NCBI GenBank assembly: GCA_016801845.1
Contig: CM028908.1
Coordinates: 23,399,047 to 23,463,046 of the forward strand
Source of the DNA: Polydactylus sextarius
Taxonomy: Eukaryota > Chordata > Actinopteri > Polynemidae
DNA: 64,000 nucleotides
Direction of reading: 5' to 3'
The notes below the pieces were generated by a model, which ran no database searches, was not told where the DNA came from, and saw nothing but the letters and a program-made list of their open reading frames with translations. Position 1 is the stretch's first letter. Every line of letters begins with the position of its first letter. Below are positions 1-10,325 of the stretch, piece after piece. Both the position numbers and the translations under genes were made by a program.

Positions 1-3000
1 CAGCTAGTGAACAGATCTAAAACCAGGTATCTGGGTTTGTGTCCTGGTGGTGGTTTCTGTGAAGATGTTGTTTGTTTTAAGAAGAGACATCACTGAAGGC
101 CCAGGAGTGAAATGCATAGTCCGGCACTGAAGGAACGAACACAGCTTCTCTTTGTGCCTGTTCAGCCAAGAACAAGACATAATTAATCGATCACGAGTGG
201 CGTTCACCAGCTCAATGCCTTGATCAGATTATAGATAAACAAATACATATTTGTATTATTATTTATTTTTATGATTTTTTAGTATTATTATTATTTCTAG
301 CACAAGAAATCGGACGTGTGGCGTGAGAGCGTGTGAAGGCAGTCAACATCTATTGCTCTTATTCCTCTATAAGCTACTGATATTGTATGATACATCTGGA
401 AATTGCGCATATGCGTCTGCCTAAGTTTAGAAAAGCATTTTGAAAATGACAAAATGAACAAGAAACTCCTGTTATGATGTGAACAGGTGGCCAGAGGATG
501 TGGAAATTGAACAGGCAGTTTTGAGAATTTCAATTCTGTTCTGAGAAATGCATCAAAGCAACCTGGTGGTCTGTGGTAAAAGAGCTTTGGTTGCACCAGT
601 GAAACAACAGATCAGTCAGTCTTATGAGGACAGCTTCTCTCCAAACTCCTCTAACACCAAAACACGGGTTTTTTCAGGTTGTCTGTTCCCAACAATCTTT
701 TTTTTTCCATCCACAACTATGTTTTTATTAATTAGTAATTACCTCCATCAACAAGTCATAATGTTCTGGTAGGTTTTGAATTTTCCATTTATATAAACTG
801 TCTGCTCAGACAGCAGCAGGATTTCACAGAAGCTAAAAAAAAAAAAAACCTTTCATCATTGCAGCTTTTGTCACTGTAGTGTATCTTTCTGGGCTTCTCA
901 TATATTGTCGTGACATATTTTTCAGTTGTCTGTTGTCTGTCAGCTGGTGGGAGTGAGTCTGTGTATCGCAGATCTCTCTCTCTGCCTCTCGCTCAAAGGT
1001 GTCAGGGTAGAGGTACGGTCGGGAAACACTGAGTTAATATCGGAGTAGAAGGACGACATCTTGTTGATACCTCTCGACCACTGTAGAAAGAAATGTGCAC
1101 AAGGGCTAAAGATACTATTCAGTTGGTGGTAGTATACAACCTCACCACTAGAGCACTGATGGTGATATCTCCTTTACTTTTTGAATAAATAGCAGTAGTT
1201 TGAGCCATTTTGGAAATGCAGTTTCTCTGCTTGTCTGATGTGACTGCAACACACACACACCTGTCTTTATTTCTCCAATTAAATGAGCCTCCACACAGGA
1301 CTTTGGTGCAGAACATTGCTAGTTTGAGTCCCGGTGTTCTGATGTTCCTTCCTATCTATCGAGACGTCCTACCAAGGCCCAATGTGACTGTGCACAACAC
1401 AAATATGTCAATTCTTTTAGCTTTTTGAATTTGTCCCAAAATAGCAGCGGTAGTTTAGACCAAATATTAATATAAAAGCATATTCTGAAACAGTAGTATT
1501 TTCGTGTGCAGTAGCACAGATCGACAGGTACGACTGTTAATTCAGTCTCCGGTAAGATGTTTTGTCAGAACACCGACCGTGCTGATCATTTTTGCAAATG
1601 ACAAATTATACATCAGAATGTGCATCTTGGTCAGACTGTTCCTTTTCTCAAAATTTTCACGACATAATTTGCAAAAATCTGCACCAAATTCTCCCCACTG
1701 AAAATAAATGCGACTAGACGAAATGTAAAAAGGATAAAATGAGGTGAAGGAAGTTATTTGTGACGTTAGTCCCAAATTATTCCATTATATCAAATTTCAT
1801 CATCATTTAATTTTTTTCCTGTTCATTATAGACAAATGATTGGATGAGGAGACAAGGTGACAGCATTCATCATAGCACTGTAGCATCTTAGCAAAGTATC
1901 TTATCATCAGAGCCAACTGCATCACTCTCTCAATTTCCCACAGTGGATCGTCAAGTTTTTAATCTAGTTTAATTCATGACATTCTGACCTCTATGCTATA
2001 TATCATATTTCAATTTACAAAAGGTACAATTAGGTAATGTTTGTCTGATTTTAAGGTAACTGGAAAGTAAAGAAGAACTTATCTTAAAATGTACTATGAA
2101 TCTGAGTAAGTTGTTAATGTGGATAAAAACTCAACAACGGACGTCTTTCACCATAAAAATCTTGCAGTGATCCTTAAGCTCTGATGAAATTTCTGATTTA
2201 TTAACTTTTATTTAACCTGAAGATATAAAACTGTGTCCTGGTCAAGACAGGCAGCAGATCAAATCAGCAGAAAGTTATATAAATATTCATAACATATACA
2301 CAGATAATAAATGAATAAATGTAGATGTTATGTAAAAGGATATAAAACATAATACAACATATGGTTGGTTTCATGTGGTGAAACCAGCTCTTTAAGATCC
2401 AAATGATTTGGTTTAAAAGCATAAAAAGATCGGATAGAGCTGTGATATGTCTCAGTTCAACACACTCCTCTGATAAAAACAGTTATTTCAGCTCACTGCT
2501 GCCCCCATCAGTCAGTCTGAGAGACCTGCTGAGATCGGGTTTGTTTCAAAACAACAAACTGGTTTATTCATATTGTTGTCAAACACTTTTAACAACATCT
2601 TTTGACCTAAATATCAGACAATAAATATAAAAACATCACGGTTCAAACAAGTTTCAAGCCGCGTGAAGTGAATTTGTGTCAAAGTCTGAATAGACAGAAA
2701 CAACAAAACAGTCACAACAAACAGTTTGATATTTGTCATGTTTTATTCTCAGTGTTGGACAGAAATGATGAAAGTTTTCATGAGATTATATGACGCCCTG
2801 CAGCTGCATCATCAGTGAACAACATCAACAGAAACTCAGTGTCAGAGAGAAAATGATTCAAATATCACATCAACAACAGGAAACAGTTCTGACTGACTCT
2901 GGATCAGCACCTGAACAAAGGAAAAAAAAGCAACACATTTTAAAAGAAAACACACGTCTTTTATTGATAATAATATGTTAAAAGGCATCACTTCCTAGAA

Positions 3001-3099
3001 ATAAATTAATTGTTGTGATAAACAACAACATATTAGAGGCTGTGACTTCCTGCTATAAACAGATCACACACAGACAACAACTGGATTAAATATGAGATA
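1..3099. other. Intergenic region, no gene seen
   Basis: AT-rich sequence with poly-A/T runs and many stops in all frames. No splice-framed exon, RNA gene or recognisable transposase was found on either strand. The open frames here are short and have low-complexity or anonymous translations. It lies downstream (3') of the minus-strand Ig-superfamily gene, so its right end may include alternative 3' UTR. Confidence 0.6.
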
Positions 3100-3105
3100 T
3101 TTATT
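3100..3105 (-). terminator. Polyadenylation signal AATAAA of the Ig-superfamily gene
   Basis: The minus strand reads AATAAA here, about 70 nt past the TAG at 3176-3174. That spacing fits a short 3' UTR for the last exon. It is a common hexamer in AT-rich DNA, so the support is its position rather than the motif alone. Confidence 0.5.
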
Positions 3106-3173
3106 GACAACAAATATGGTCAACGTGCAGTGACATGTAGTAAATAATGACCATGAGATTAAATGGTTGATGA

Positions 3174-3401
3174 CTAATAGACATTGATGAATAGAAGATG
3201 GTGGAGATGATCTACATCTTCAGTTACAGACTGTGAAGATGATGATGAGTCAGAATGATTCAGTTCGACATCGACCCAGTTGTGTTTGGTGTCGGGACGA
3301 ACCGACCTTCTCTCAGGTGTTTCCTCTGATGATGTCACAGGTCCTTGTTCTGCTGGTTCAGCATCTGGAGAGTCTCTGTGCAGACTGAGACTCATCTGGC
3401 T
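3174..3401 (-). CDS. Probable last cytoplasmic exon of BTN/B7-like gene
   Basis: An open segment ending at TAG 3176-3174 and followed by AATAAA. It is hydrophilic and acidic/Ser-rich (SSEETPERRSVRPDTK, VDVELNHSDSSSSSQSVTED), as expected of a cytoplasmic tail. Acceptor-like AGs (aacagccag) lie just before its start, and the frame is closed by a stop immediately upstream, so it needs splicing. The link to the transmembrane exon is not proven; the 3713-3549 segment would join it in phase 0. Confidence 0.45.
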   Translation of the reverse strand, partial: SQMSLSLHRDSPDAEPAEQGPVTSSEETPERRSVRPDTKHNWVDVELNHSDSSSSSQSVTEDVDHLHHLLFINVY

Positions 3402-6330
3402 CTGGCTGTTTCTCCCAGGAGGTTATATGGGTTCACCGGAGCTGCCGATGCTCTTTTCTCTCTGATCTTTGCTGCCGAGGATCTGATTCCTATTTTATTT
3501 GTTGAGGCTTCATTTTGAGGTTTTTACCAAACAGCAGTCACGCCTACATGACTCACCATGGTCCATTCAGTGTTGGATTGTAAGCTGTGCATCATCTCCA
3601 CGTCACGATCAGGCCTCATCCAGGAAACATCAACATCACATGGAAAGTTGACTTCTTGAGGTTTTTTCACGAGACTCCTGATTAGGCTGAAAGAGCACAA
3701 CTGGTTTGCGAAGCTGATGAAGCAAAAAACAAAATTGGATTCAAGAAAATCCTGAATGACCCTGATAATAAAAACTAACAGACAAATCTGTCAAGACTCA
3801 TTAAGAACATCACACGATGTTATTTATTTCCTGACCATTATGAAATTATATAATCCATTATTGAAACTTACCTGTGTTGTATCGTTTGTTGTAATACCTC
3901 TTTAAAACAACATAAAAAAGGACAAAACTAGAAAAAATAAACAAGAAAATTCCAATAATACCAGCGGTTACCCATCCAGTAGAGAACGCTGAAACAGAAA
4001 CAGAGTCAGGTCAGATCATGTTCATCAGACTGGACATCACAGCTTCACAGAGACAACAACTAAACAAACACGTCCACTTCTCTCTGTCGTTGCCTCATTC
4101 TTCCTCTCGTCTCTGTAGATTCACGAAGTGACGTCTCAGAACAAATGTGACGTCGTTTTGAAACATTTTTCACTATTTGATTCGTCTTCAGTGTGAACAC
4201 ATAGAAACATTTTTGGAAAAACTAATAACATGTGAACAATTAAAACAATTTGACTGTAACAACAGAAACATAAAGCCGCTCACTAGATACAGACACATGT
4301 ATGTCAGCATGAGTCTGATGGTTGATTTCCTGTTGTGTAGCTACACAGCGATATGTGTCCGTCTTGGTCACAGTAGTTATGAGGATGACTTGGTAAAGAC
4401 CAAAGGTTTTTGAGACATCTGGCTCCTTAGCAGTCAGAGTGTTTCCTGCACTGTCCTGCCACTCGACATGTGGTTGTGTTGCAGCACGTCGAACAGAACA
4501 CATCAGCACGGCCCCGTCATTGGAATCAACAATTTTCTTAACGTTCGGTTGTGGAGCTGCACCTGAAAACGTGAACAATAACGTATGAAGAACAAGGATC
4601 AGTTTGTCTCAGAGGAAAGAAAACACAAAGGGACACGAAGAAACAGAAAAACTCTCTTGCTTCTTCCAAGATAATAAGAAACTAAATGACCAGTTGACCT
4701 AAACATGTCCTGTTGCCTCTGTCGCCCGGTCGTGTCGCTTTGCACAATTCAATATAAGAAAGATCAGGCCGTACCTAACCCAGCTTTTAATACAGTCTAT
4801 GGTTATATCCTGCCTTGACTCCTGTAACGTCCTTCTAACAGGCCTCCTGACTTGTGCTGTGAAATCACTACAAATGGTCAAGAACATGGCGGCGCGTCTG
4901 GTCTTCAATCATCCTAAAACGTCACGTTGTGCCTGGATAGAGTGGTTATGGTGCATCACGGTTAAAAAAAATGACAATTTAGATACGTTTGGCTGACTGC
5001 CTCACTTACTTTCATTGTTAACTATTTGGTTGTGAAAACACAAAACATTACTTCAACCAACGTAATCTAGATCTAGAGGGGATGTTGGACTGCTTATCAT
5101 GGTAATAAAGACCCTGGTTGGATCCATTGGGCCGGGTTGGATCCACTGGGTTCACACCACTGCCTGACTGTTATTCATCATTTTTCTGTTGCTTTTCTTC
5201 AGGTAAGCCCATACCTGGCAACACAGGGCTGTGAAAAATAATATGATTTTCTGGGGGTATTCTGGAGATTTTCTCTCAGCAAGCATAAGCCGATATTAGC
5301 AGTTCCTCTGTTTCTGTTTGCTACAATTAGCATGTTTGCTAACACAATTTTTCCTGCCATGTTCTAAAACTAATGTCGGCCCGACATAGCTTTCAAAACA
5401 TGGGGCATTTGCTGATGTGGTTAGCAACTAGAAACACATGTGTATATACATGCGTGTGTGTGTGTATGTGGTGCAGCTGTTTGCCAGTTCAAATCCCAAA
5501 AGAGTCAAACTTTCCTACGTGTCTTTTCTCCCACTACGTCGTCTCCGTCAATCTTAAAGAAGCTCTTAAAGACCCAACTCTTCTGAGAGCATCTCCTGTT
5601 CTAGCACCAACCCTCTACTTCCCCACCCTTTCCTCTTTCTGCTGCACTATCTCCTCCTGCACTTTGTTTAAGTTGTTTTGGATAAAAGCGCCTGCTAAAT
5701 GCATAAATGTAAATGTAAATATCAGTTACAGATCACAGCAGATGTAGAGGTCAGGGACGTCATCACCGTCACGACTCACCTGGGATTCTGGCCTTTAACA
5801 CTGGATCTAAAAGACAAAAACAAAACAAGATGATGTCAGTGTTTTTGTCTCTGTCAGAGTCAGAAAACATATGTGACATCACAGGTCACGTGACGTTTAG
5901 CATCAGCGACATGTCTCATGAAGTTAGTTTTATGTTACGTTAAAAAATGTTTGACGTTTTTAGTAAATTAGTTTATTGTCTTTCTGGTGGAGAGATAGAT
6001 AAAAAGACTGACGTTTGAAATAAATACGTTAACTGTCGGACTCTGTCCGACTTGTACAGGCGTCGACCACGATGTCTCTACCTGTGGTCGGTGGATCCAT
6101 CTTCTTTCAGGGTTGAAAACAATCAAATCTCATCATTTAACACCACTGATCTCCAGTGATCATAGAGTAAGAAACATTAAACGTCTTGACTGAAAAAAGA
6201 AACTAAATAAGTTGAATCTGATCAATAAGATGAACGGATACAAAGAACACATTATAAACCATCAACATCATCTATGATCCATTAGACAACGCCCTGCACC
6301 ACCACCATGACATTATTAATAAAGACACAC

Positions 6331-6382
<52 letters not shown>

Positions 6383-6746
6383 ATACATTTCCTCAATTCA
6401 ACAATTCAATCACTGTCGTGTAGCAGCACATCACCTATCAAACATGTTATTAAAAGCGGATGCAGCAGGACCAGACGTCCTGGGACTAAAGATCAGGACG
6501 TCTGGTCCTCTGGTCTTCATGGTTACAGAGCTAATACTGGGACTAATGAAGTCCAGATCAACAGATCCAGGTTAATATAGTTGGTACACATCCCTGCATG
6601 TTTACAGCTTTGTTCATGTCGATAAAACAGTCAGAGACAATAAATAAACTTCAGTCTGAATCAACTGTTTTCTCACCGTTTTCATCAGCAAACGCTGATC
6701 CAGACCAAGTCACGAGACAGAGACACACGAGGGGAAGAAGCTCCAT
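3174..6746 (-). CDS. Butyrophilin/B7 (CD276-like) family single-Ig membrane protein, spliced gene
   Basis: Predicted type I membrane protein of the butyrophilin/B7 group, expected at the cell surface in immune co-signalling; the role is inferred from family only. Exons read on the minus strand: signal peptide 6746-6677, linker 5806-5780 (27 nt), Ig domain 4562-4284, transmembrane 3988-3872. All four junctions are phase 1, the usual phase for Ig exons, with AG/GT borders and no stop across them. The Ig exon has the Cys (LMCSV), Trp (HVEWQD) and Tyr-x-Cys (DTYRCVA) landmarks of a C-type Ig fold close to fish BTN/CD276-like second domains. No V-set exon is visible between signal and C-type domain, which is unusual for the family. 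The cytoplasmic end is unresolved: the simplest splice stops after 174 residues, while a further open exon at 3395-3174 may be the true tail. An L2 LINE fragment lies in the intron between the linker and Ig exons. It could be a functional short paralogue or a decaying copy. Confidence 0.75.
3682..3713 (-). CDS. Possible short cytoplasmic terminal exon (stop form) of BTN/B7-like gene
   Basis: After the transmembrane exon, the next plausible acceptor (ttttgttttttgcttcatcag) gives, in the required phase 1, ASQTSCALSA and then TAA at 3684-3682. This would make a 174-residue protein. The same segment is fully open in phase 2 from 3713 to a donor-like ATG|GTGAGT at about 3549 (residues include KKPQEVNFPCDVDVSWMRP). 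An extra small exon upstream would therefore switch to a longer tail. I cannot decide between them. Confidence 0.35.
3872..3988 (-). CDS. Transmembrane exon of BTN/B7-like gene
   Basis: A 117-nt, phase 1-1 exon with acceptor tttctgtttcag and donor CAG|GTAAGT. It encodes 39 residues: a hydrophobic helix GWVTAGIIGIFLFIFSSFVL followed by the stop-transfer basic stretch KRYYNKRY. This gives a type I topology with the Ig domain outside. Confidence 0.8.
4284..4562 (-). CDS. Ig-like (C-type) domain exon of BTN/B7-like gene
   Basis: A phase 1-1 exon of 279 nt (93 codons), the standard size and phase of one Ig domain. It starts GAAPQPNVKKIVDSNDGAVL and carries the canonical first Cys in LMCSVRR, the core Trp in HVEWQDSAGN, and the second Cys in KTDTYRCVATQQE. 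The pattern 'EWQDSAGNTL...KEP...TTVTKTDTYRC' is typical of fish butyrophilin/CD276-like C domains. Donor is TCTA|GTGAGC. Confidence 0.82.
4752..4928 (+). pseudogene. L2-type LINE reverse-transcriptase fragment, C-terminal part
   Basis: Plus-strand translation reads IRKIRPYLTQLLIQSMVISC and then LDSCNVLLTGLL...LQMVKNMAARLVFN. This matches the conserved pattern 'iRPyLt...vISrLDyCNsLLaGLp...LQliQNaAARlv' near the end of fish L2/Rex1-type LINE ORF2 proteins. It is a short fragment in an intron of the Ig gene, opposite in strand, and not functional. Confidence 0.75.
5540..5727 (+). mobile_element. LINE 3' end with L2-type tail
   Basis: Contains 'KEALKDPTLLRASP'-like sequence, then an untranslated end finishing ttggataaaagcgcctgct and aaatgtaaatgtaaat. 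That ending is the hallmark 3' tail of fish L2-group LINEs and the SINEs that borrow it. It is probably the end of the element whose RT fragment lies at 4752-4928, with diverged or inserted DNA between. Confidence 0.75.
5780..5806 (-). CDS. 27-nt linker exon of BTN/B7-like gene
   Basis: A micro-exon flanked by a good acceptor (tttttgtcttttag) and a consensus donor (CAG|GTGAGT). In phase 1 it reads DPVLKARIP with no stop and joins in phase 1 to the Ig exon. The other two phases do not give an open junction into the Ig exon. It sits where a V-set exon would be expected. Confidence 0.6.
6332..6380. repeat. (TA)n microsatellite
   Basis: Uninterrupted TA dinucleotides over 49 bases in the intron after the signal-peptide exon. 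Confidence 0.95.
6467..6509. repeat. Perfect 16-bp inverted repeat
   Basis: Arms aggaccagacgtcctg (6467-6482) and caggacgtctggtcct (6494-6509) are exact reverse complements around an 11-base loop. It lies in intron 1 of the Ig gene, about 170 bases downstream of that gene's signal-peptide exon. It may be a transposon end or a transcribed hairpin. Confidence 0.85.
6677..6746 (-). CDS. Exon 1 of BTN/B7-like gene: start codon and signal peptide
   Basis: The first 23 codons begin MELLPLVCLCLVTW and end SGSAFADEN, then G|GTGAGA donor. There is a short n-region, a Leu/Val/Cys-rich core and a small-residue cleavage context (SAFA|D). It ends in phase 1, as signal exons of Ig-superfamily genes normally do. 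Confidence 0.75.
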
Positions 6747-7062
6747 AGTTGTTAAAGTCACACGAACATTAAAAATCACAGCAAAATCTTTAAAGTCTCT
6801 ATAAAAATGAAACCTCAGTCTCCTCACAGCGACGCTGGATCAAACACATCAAGCCGAGAATACAGCATCTGGTACTGGTCCTTCACAATAAAAGCTTCAG
6901 TTCGTGAATCAGAGACATGAAGGGTGGGGTTCCTTCCACTTCCGGTGAAAACTCATCTTCCTATTTTTTTTCTTTTTTTTTTCTGGTCATGAATGTTAAA
7001 CGTTGCTCTCAGACCACACATTGATCAGTGTTGTTCACCTGCTCCACTGCAGTTACACTGAT

Positions 7063-7077
7063 GACCAGCAGGGGGAG
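7063..7077 (+). promoter_or_regulatory. CTCF-like motif
   Basis: gaccagcagggggag resembles the CTCF core (CCASYAGRKGGC). It lies between two divergent genes, where a boundary element would make sense. A single motif match is weak evidence, and such motifs also occur in fish repeats. Confidence 0.3.
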
Positions 7078-7126
7078 TGATTGTCTGTCTCCTGTCTGTT
7101 TTTTCTACATTTGGGTAAAAGTTGTC

Positions 7127-7624
7127 AGAGGTTTGTTCACAGTTGGAGGGTCCATCCTTACTGACTGTTCTTTACTGAATCAGAGAGAAAAGTCCAACAA
7201 ACAGTTACAGACTGAGGTGATCAGGACCAGCAGGTCCAGTCTCCATCATCATGTGACACAAGAAATATTGACTTAGAGTCCAAGTCAAAAATAACCAGAC
7301 TTTGTTTAAAGTGACATAGACGTTTAGTGAAACTGTTCTTGAACTCACATTCGGTCCAGACCAGTTCATAAAAACATAAATCAACTAAAAATGTGAACAA
7401 ATGTTAAACAGGACTAAAAGAGTTAGTCAGAAAATATTCACTCAGGACAAAAGTGATGATCCAGATGTTGGATAAGTTGAAGCGACACACATATATGACA
7501 CATCTAGTTCACTGACCAGCCTGTGAATGCTTTTGTTACTTAAAGTAACTCAGCCTGTTAATGTTAGAAAAAAGAAAAAAAACACACAAGGTTTTCTTCA
7601 TATACAAACATTTTAAAAGCTTTT
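7127..7624 (+). repeat. Duplicated block A, copy 1
   Basis: Sequence from 'agaggtttgttcacagttgg' to 'cttttaaaagctttt'-like bases recurs at 9742-10270 in the same orientation with few changes. This copy has an extra segment at about 7519-7586, and the other copy has an extra segment at about 10027-10150. No transposase or terminal inverted repeats were seen. It is either an uncharacterised interspersed repeat or a local duplication. Confidence 0.85.
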
Positions 7625-7893
7625 ATTAAACACAGCTATTTCATATTCAATCAATGAATTGAGATGAACCCAGTTCATTTGTTTTTAACATAAAAGAGCC
7701 ACGTTTTATAAAAGCTTTTTACTTTTTTACTTTTTTCAAACTTCACCTGTATTCTCGACCTCTAAATTTTTACACTTCAGCTCTGCCAAAGGACTGAGCA
7801 AGACGTTGAAACCCACTCAGAAGATTTCATCCAGGTCGACTTTATGATGCATAAAGGAAAGTCGCTCCACTGTCCCTGATCACAGAGGAACCT

Positions 7894-7941
7894 TCTCATC
7901 CTCTCATCCTCTCATCCTCTCATCCTCTCATCCTCTCATCC
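7894..7941. repeat. Minisatellite, 8-bp unit tctcatcc, six copies
   Basis: Six consecutive tctcatcc units, then degenerate ctctc. It is just right of block A copy 1. Confidence 0.9.
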
Positions 7942-8044
7942 CCTCTCACATGAGGCAGGAGATACAAAGTCCCACCGGGTTGAACTGCAATCACAGCCGT
8001 CAACAGTAGGAACTTCTATAACCCAGTAATGATTTTACTAACGG

Positions 8045-8280
8045 TCCTTTTGTTAAGTTTCAATGTGTGTGATTTTATTTCAGGATTATGTGTTGTACTT
8101 CTACTTTTTATTAACTTTTAGGTCTTTTAATGTCTTGTATGTGTGTGTAAAGTTGATGCTGAGCCCTGTCGAAGACAAATTTCTGTTTCCTTTTTGGTGT
8201 CAGACGAATAAAGTTTCTATTCTATTCTATTCTATTCTATTCTATTCTATTCTATTCTATTCTATTCTATTCTATTCTAT
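8045..8280 (+). mobile_element. Retroelement 3' end with (TCTAT)n tail
   Basis: A T-rich, untranslatable stretch ends in 'cagacgaataaagtttctat' (AATAAA at 8207-8212) and runs straight into about 13 TCTAT units (8216-8280). A polyadenylation signal followed at once by a short tandem tail is typical of the 3' end of a fish non-LTR retrotransposon. No ORF remains. Confidence 0.55.
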
Positions 8281-8580
8281 ACATGTATGGAATTTAATTG
8301 TAAAAATTAGGGATGGGACAACGCACTTTTTTCTGGATACGATTCATTACACAATATTTGCAATATTCGATATAAGCATAGCACATTAAAAAGCACAACT
8401 GTTTAAATAATAATTTTTTTAAAAAGTGTCTCTTCTCCTCCTTCTTCTTCTCTCCATTATTAATTTAGTATTGCCTTCTCATCTCTTCCTGCTCACACTG
8501 GCCTTTATCCTTGTTGTTATTGTGTATGATCTTATTTGTTTATTTATTTATTCACTATAAAAAAAAAAGGCTAATTGTGA

Positions 8581-8626
8581 ATTAATTTCCCTCCTAGAGA
8601 TTAATAAAGTATTCTCTTCTATTCTG
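8581..8626 (+). mobile_element. Retroelement tail remnant
   Basis: 'aatttccctcctagagatta' then 'ataaagtattctcttctatt' resembles the common fish 3' tail 'aatttccctcgggattaataaagtatctatct'. A short remnant in plus orientation. Confidence 0.5.
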
Positions 8627-9360
8627 TTTCTACAAATGATATTGTAGACACTACACATATGTTTTTGTTATCAAAGAAATTAACTAGTTCCAGAATTATA
8701 ATATAAAATGATTGTGTTGTTTCATTTCAAAAATAAAAGTAGATTAAAGCCACAGATTCATCATAACTGAGCCACAGTTTATTTACTGTATCTGAGAGTC
8801 AGTTCGTGTTTGTGACCAGCAGGTGTCACTGTTGCTCAAATAGAAACACACCACGAGGCTGTGAGTGTGACTTGGCCTGAGGTTTGGGTGTGAGACATTT
8901 TTCAGTTTCATGACAAGATGAAATCTGAGCCTGACCTATTTAATTGAGTTTGTTTATGCTTTTTCTTTGTTGTTGTTGTTGTTGTGTCTCCTCAGCTGCG
9001 ACTTGGATTTATGACGTTAAATGTGAACAGGCCGATGACTCTTGAAATCAGACACACTGATATATTTGACTTTCATTGAACAGTTGTAATAAATAACATC
9101 CAAACAGAGATTATTGTTGTTATTATTATTATTATTGTATTAAAATCTTAATCTAATCACCTGTTTTTTACTTTATCTTCACACTTAAACTCTTCACATG
9201 GTTTTATTTGAATTAGTTTGAGGAAGTGACAAAAAAAAAAAGAAAATCAAAGATTAGATACATGTTTTTTTTTTAAAAAACACAAAATTCAGATTATTCT
9301 CTGTTCAGTGACTCAGTGATGCTCTGGTTTTTGTGGAAAATGTTATATTGTTTGGTAGGT

Positions 9361-9458
9361 GGATGATGAAGATGATGAAGATGATGATGATAATGGTGGT
9401 GGTGGTTGCCCCTTGAAACAACACACACACACACACACACACGCACACACACACACAC
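9361..9458. repeat. (GAT)n-like trinucleotide tract and (AC)n microsatellite
   Basis: Degenerate gatgat/gaagat repeats (about 9361-9407) are followed by an (AC)n run at 9420-9458 with one G interruption. Confidence 0.9.
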
Positions 9459-9673
9459 TTCCTGCTGTGGCATGCTGGTTGCCATGGTACCCAACAGGAA
9501 GGCCGGCTGTTCCTGTGACTCAGCTTGTTGCCTGATGATGAATCAGTAAAATCCAATGTGACACACACACGCAGCGTGACAGAGCTTTGTTTATTTGTTT
9601 ATTATCTGCTCTTTGCAACAAACAGGAACAAACCCGAGTGTTTGATAAAGTGACGTTCGGTTTCAGCAGCAGC

Positions 9674-9730
9674 TTCCTGTCACTTCCTGTCTCCTGTTGT
9701 GACGTTTGACGACTAAAAACACAAGAGAAC
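9674..9730 (+). repeat. 57-bp direct repeat, left flank of block A copy 2
   Basis: Starts ttcctgtcacttcctgtctc and ends aaaacacaagagaac. The same 57 bases recur at 10269-10325 with two differences, bracketing block A copy 2. Confidence 0.9.
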
Positions 9731-9741
9731 GTCCTTTTTTT

Positions 9742-10270
9742 AGAGGTTTGTTCACAGTTGGAGGGTCCATCTTTACTGACTGTTCTTTACTGAATCAGAG
9801 AGAAAAGTCCAACAAACAGTTACAGACTGAGGTGATCAGGACCAGCAGGTCCAGTCTCCATCATCATGTGACACAAGAAATATTGACTTAGAGTCCAAAG
9901 TGATATAGAAGTTTAGTGAAACTGTTCTTGAACTCAGAATCAGTCCAGACCAGTTCATAAAAACATAAATCAACTAAAAATGTGAACAAAACAAACAGGA
10001 CTGAAAGAGTTAATCAGAAAATATTATTGCCACACCAGAAAAATGTTGTTGTGCTGCAAAAAAATAACTCATCTCTTATCTTTATCACGAAAAAAAAGTA
10101 AATAAAAAGGAAAAGTAAACTGATTATCTTGTAATTAGTGTCTCTTTTATTCACTCAGGACAGATGTGATGATCCAGATGTTGGATAAGTTGGAGCGACG
10201 CACATATATGACACATCTAGTTCACTGACCAACAAGGTTTTCTTCATATTCAAACATTTAAAAAGCTTTT
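9742..10270 (+). repeat. Duplicated block A, copy 2
   Basis: Same orientation as 7127-7624 and nearly identical over three collinear segments (to 9898, 9896-10026, 10152-10270). Bases 10027-10150 are extra here. It is bracketed by the 57-bp repeats at 9674-9730 and 10269-10325, so it looks inserted into or duplicated within that sequence. Confidence 0.85.
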
Positions 10271-10325
10271 CCTGTCACTTCCTGTCTCCTGTTGTAACGT
10301 CTGACGACTAAAAACACAAGAGAAC
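10269..10325 (+). repeat. 57-bp direct repeat, right flank of block A copy 2
   Basis: Second copy of the 9674-9730 sequence (differences: gtgacgttt against gtaacgtct). Far longer than a normal transposon target-site duplication. Confidence 0.9.

Noticed and set aside
1300..1350. B-box-like 'agtttgagtcccgg' suggesting a tRNA or SINE
   Set aside because: No A box at the right distance, no cloverleaf and no tail. One chance match.
6082..6103. 22-nt micro-exon candidate on the minus strand between signal and linker exons (gaaag|AAGATGG...ACAG|GTAGAG)
   Set aside because: Adding 22 nt shifts the frame and brings a stop early in the Ig exon, while skipping it gives a clean phase-1 chain.
7894..8280. 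Regular repeats (tctcatcc and tctat) considered as CRISPR-like or satellite arrays
   Set aside because: Units are contiguous with no spacers, so these are simple tandem repeats, one of them a retroelement tail.
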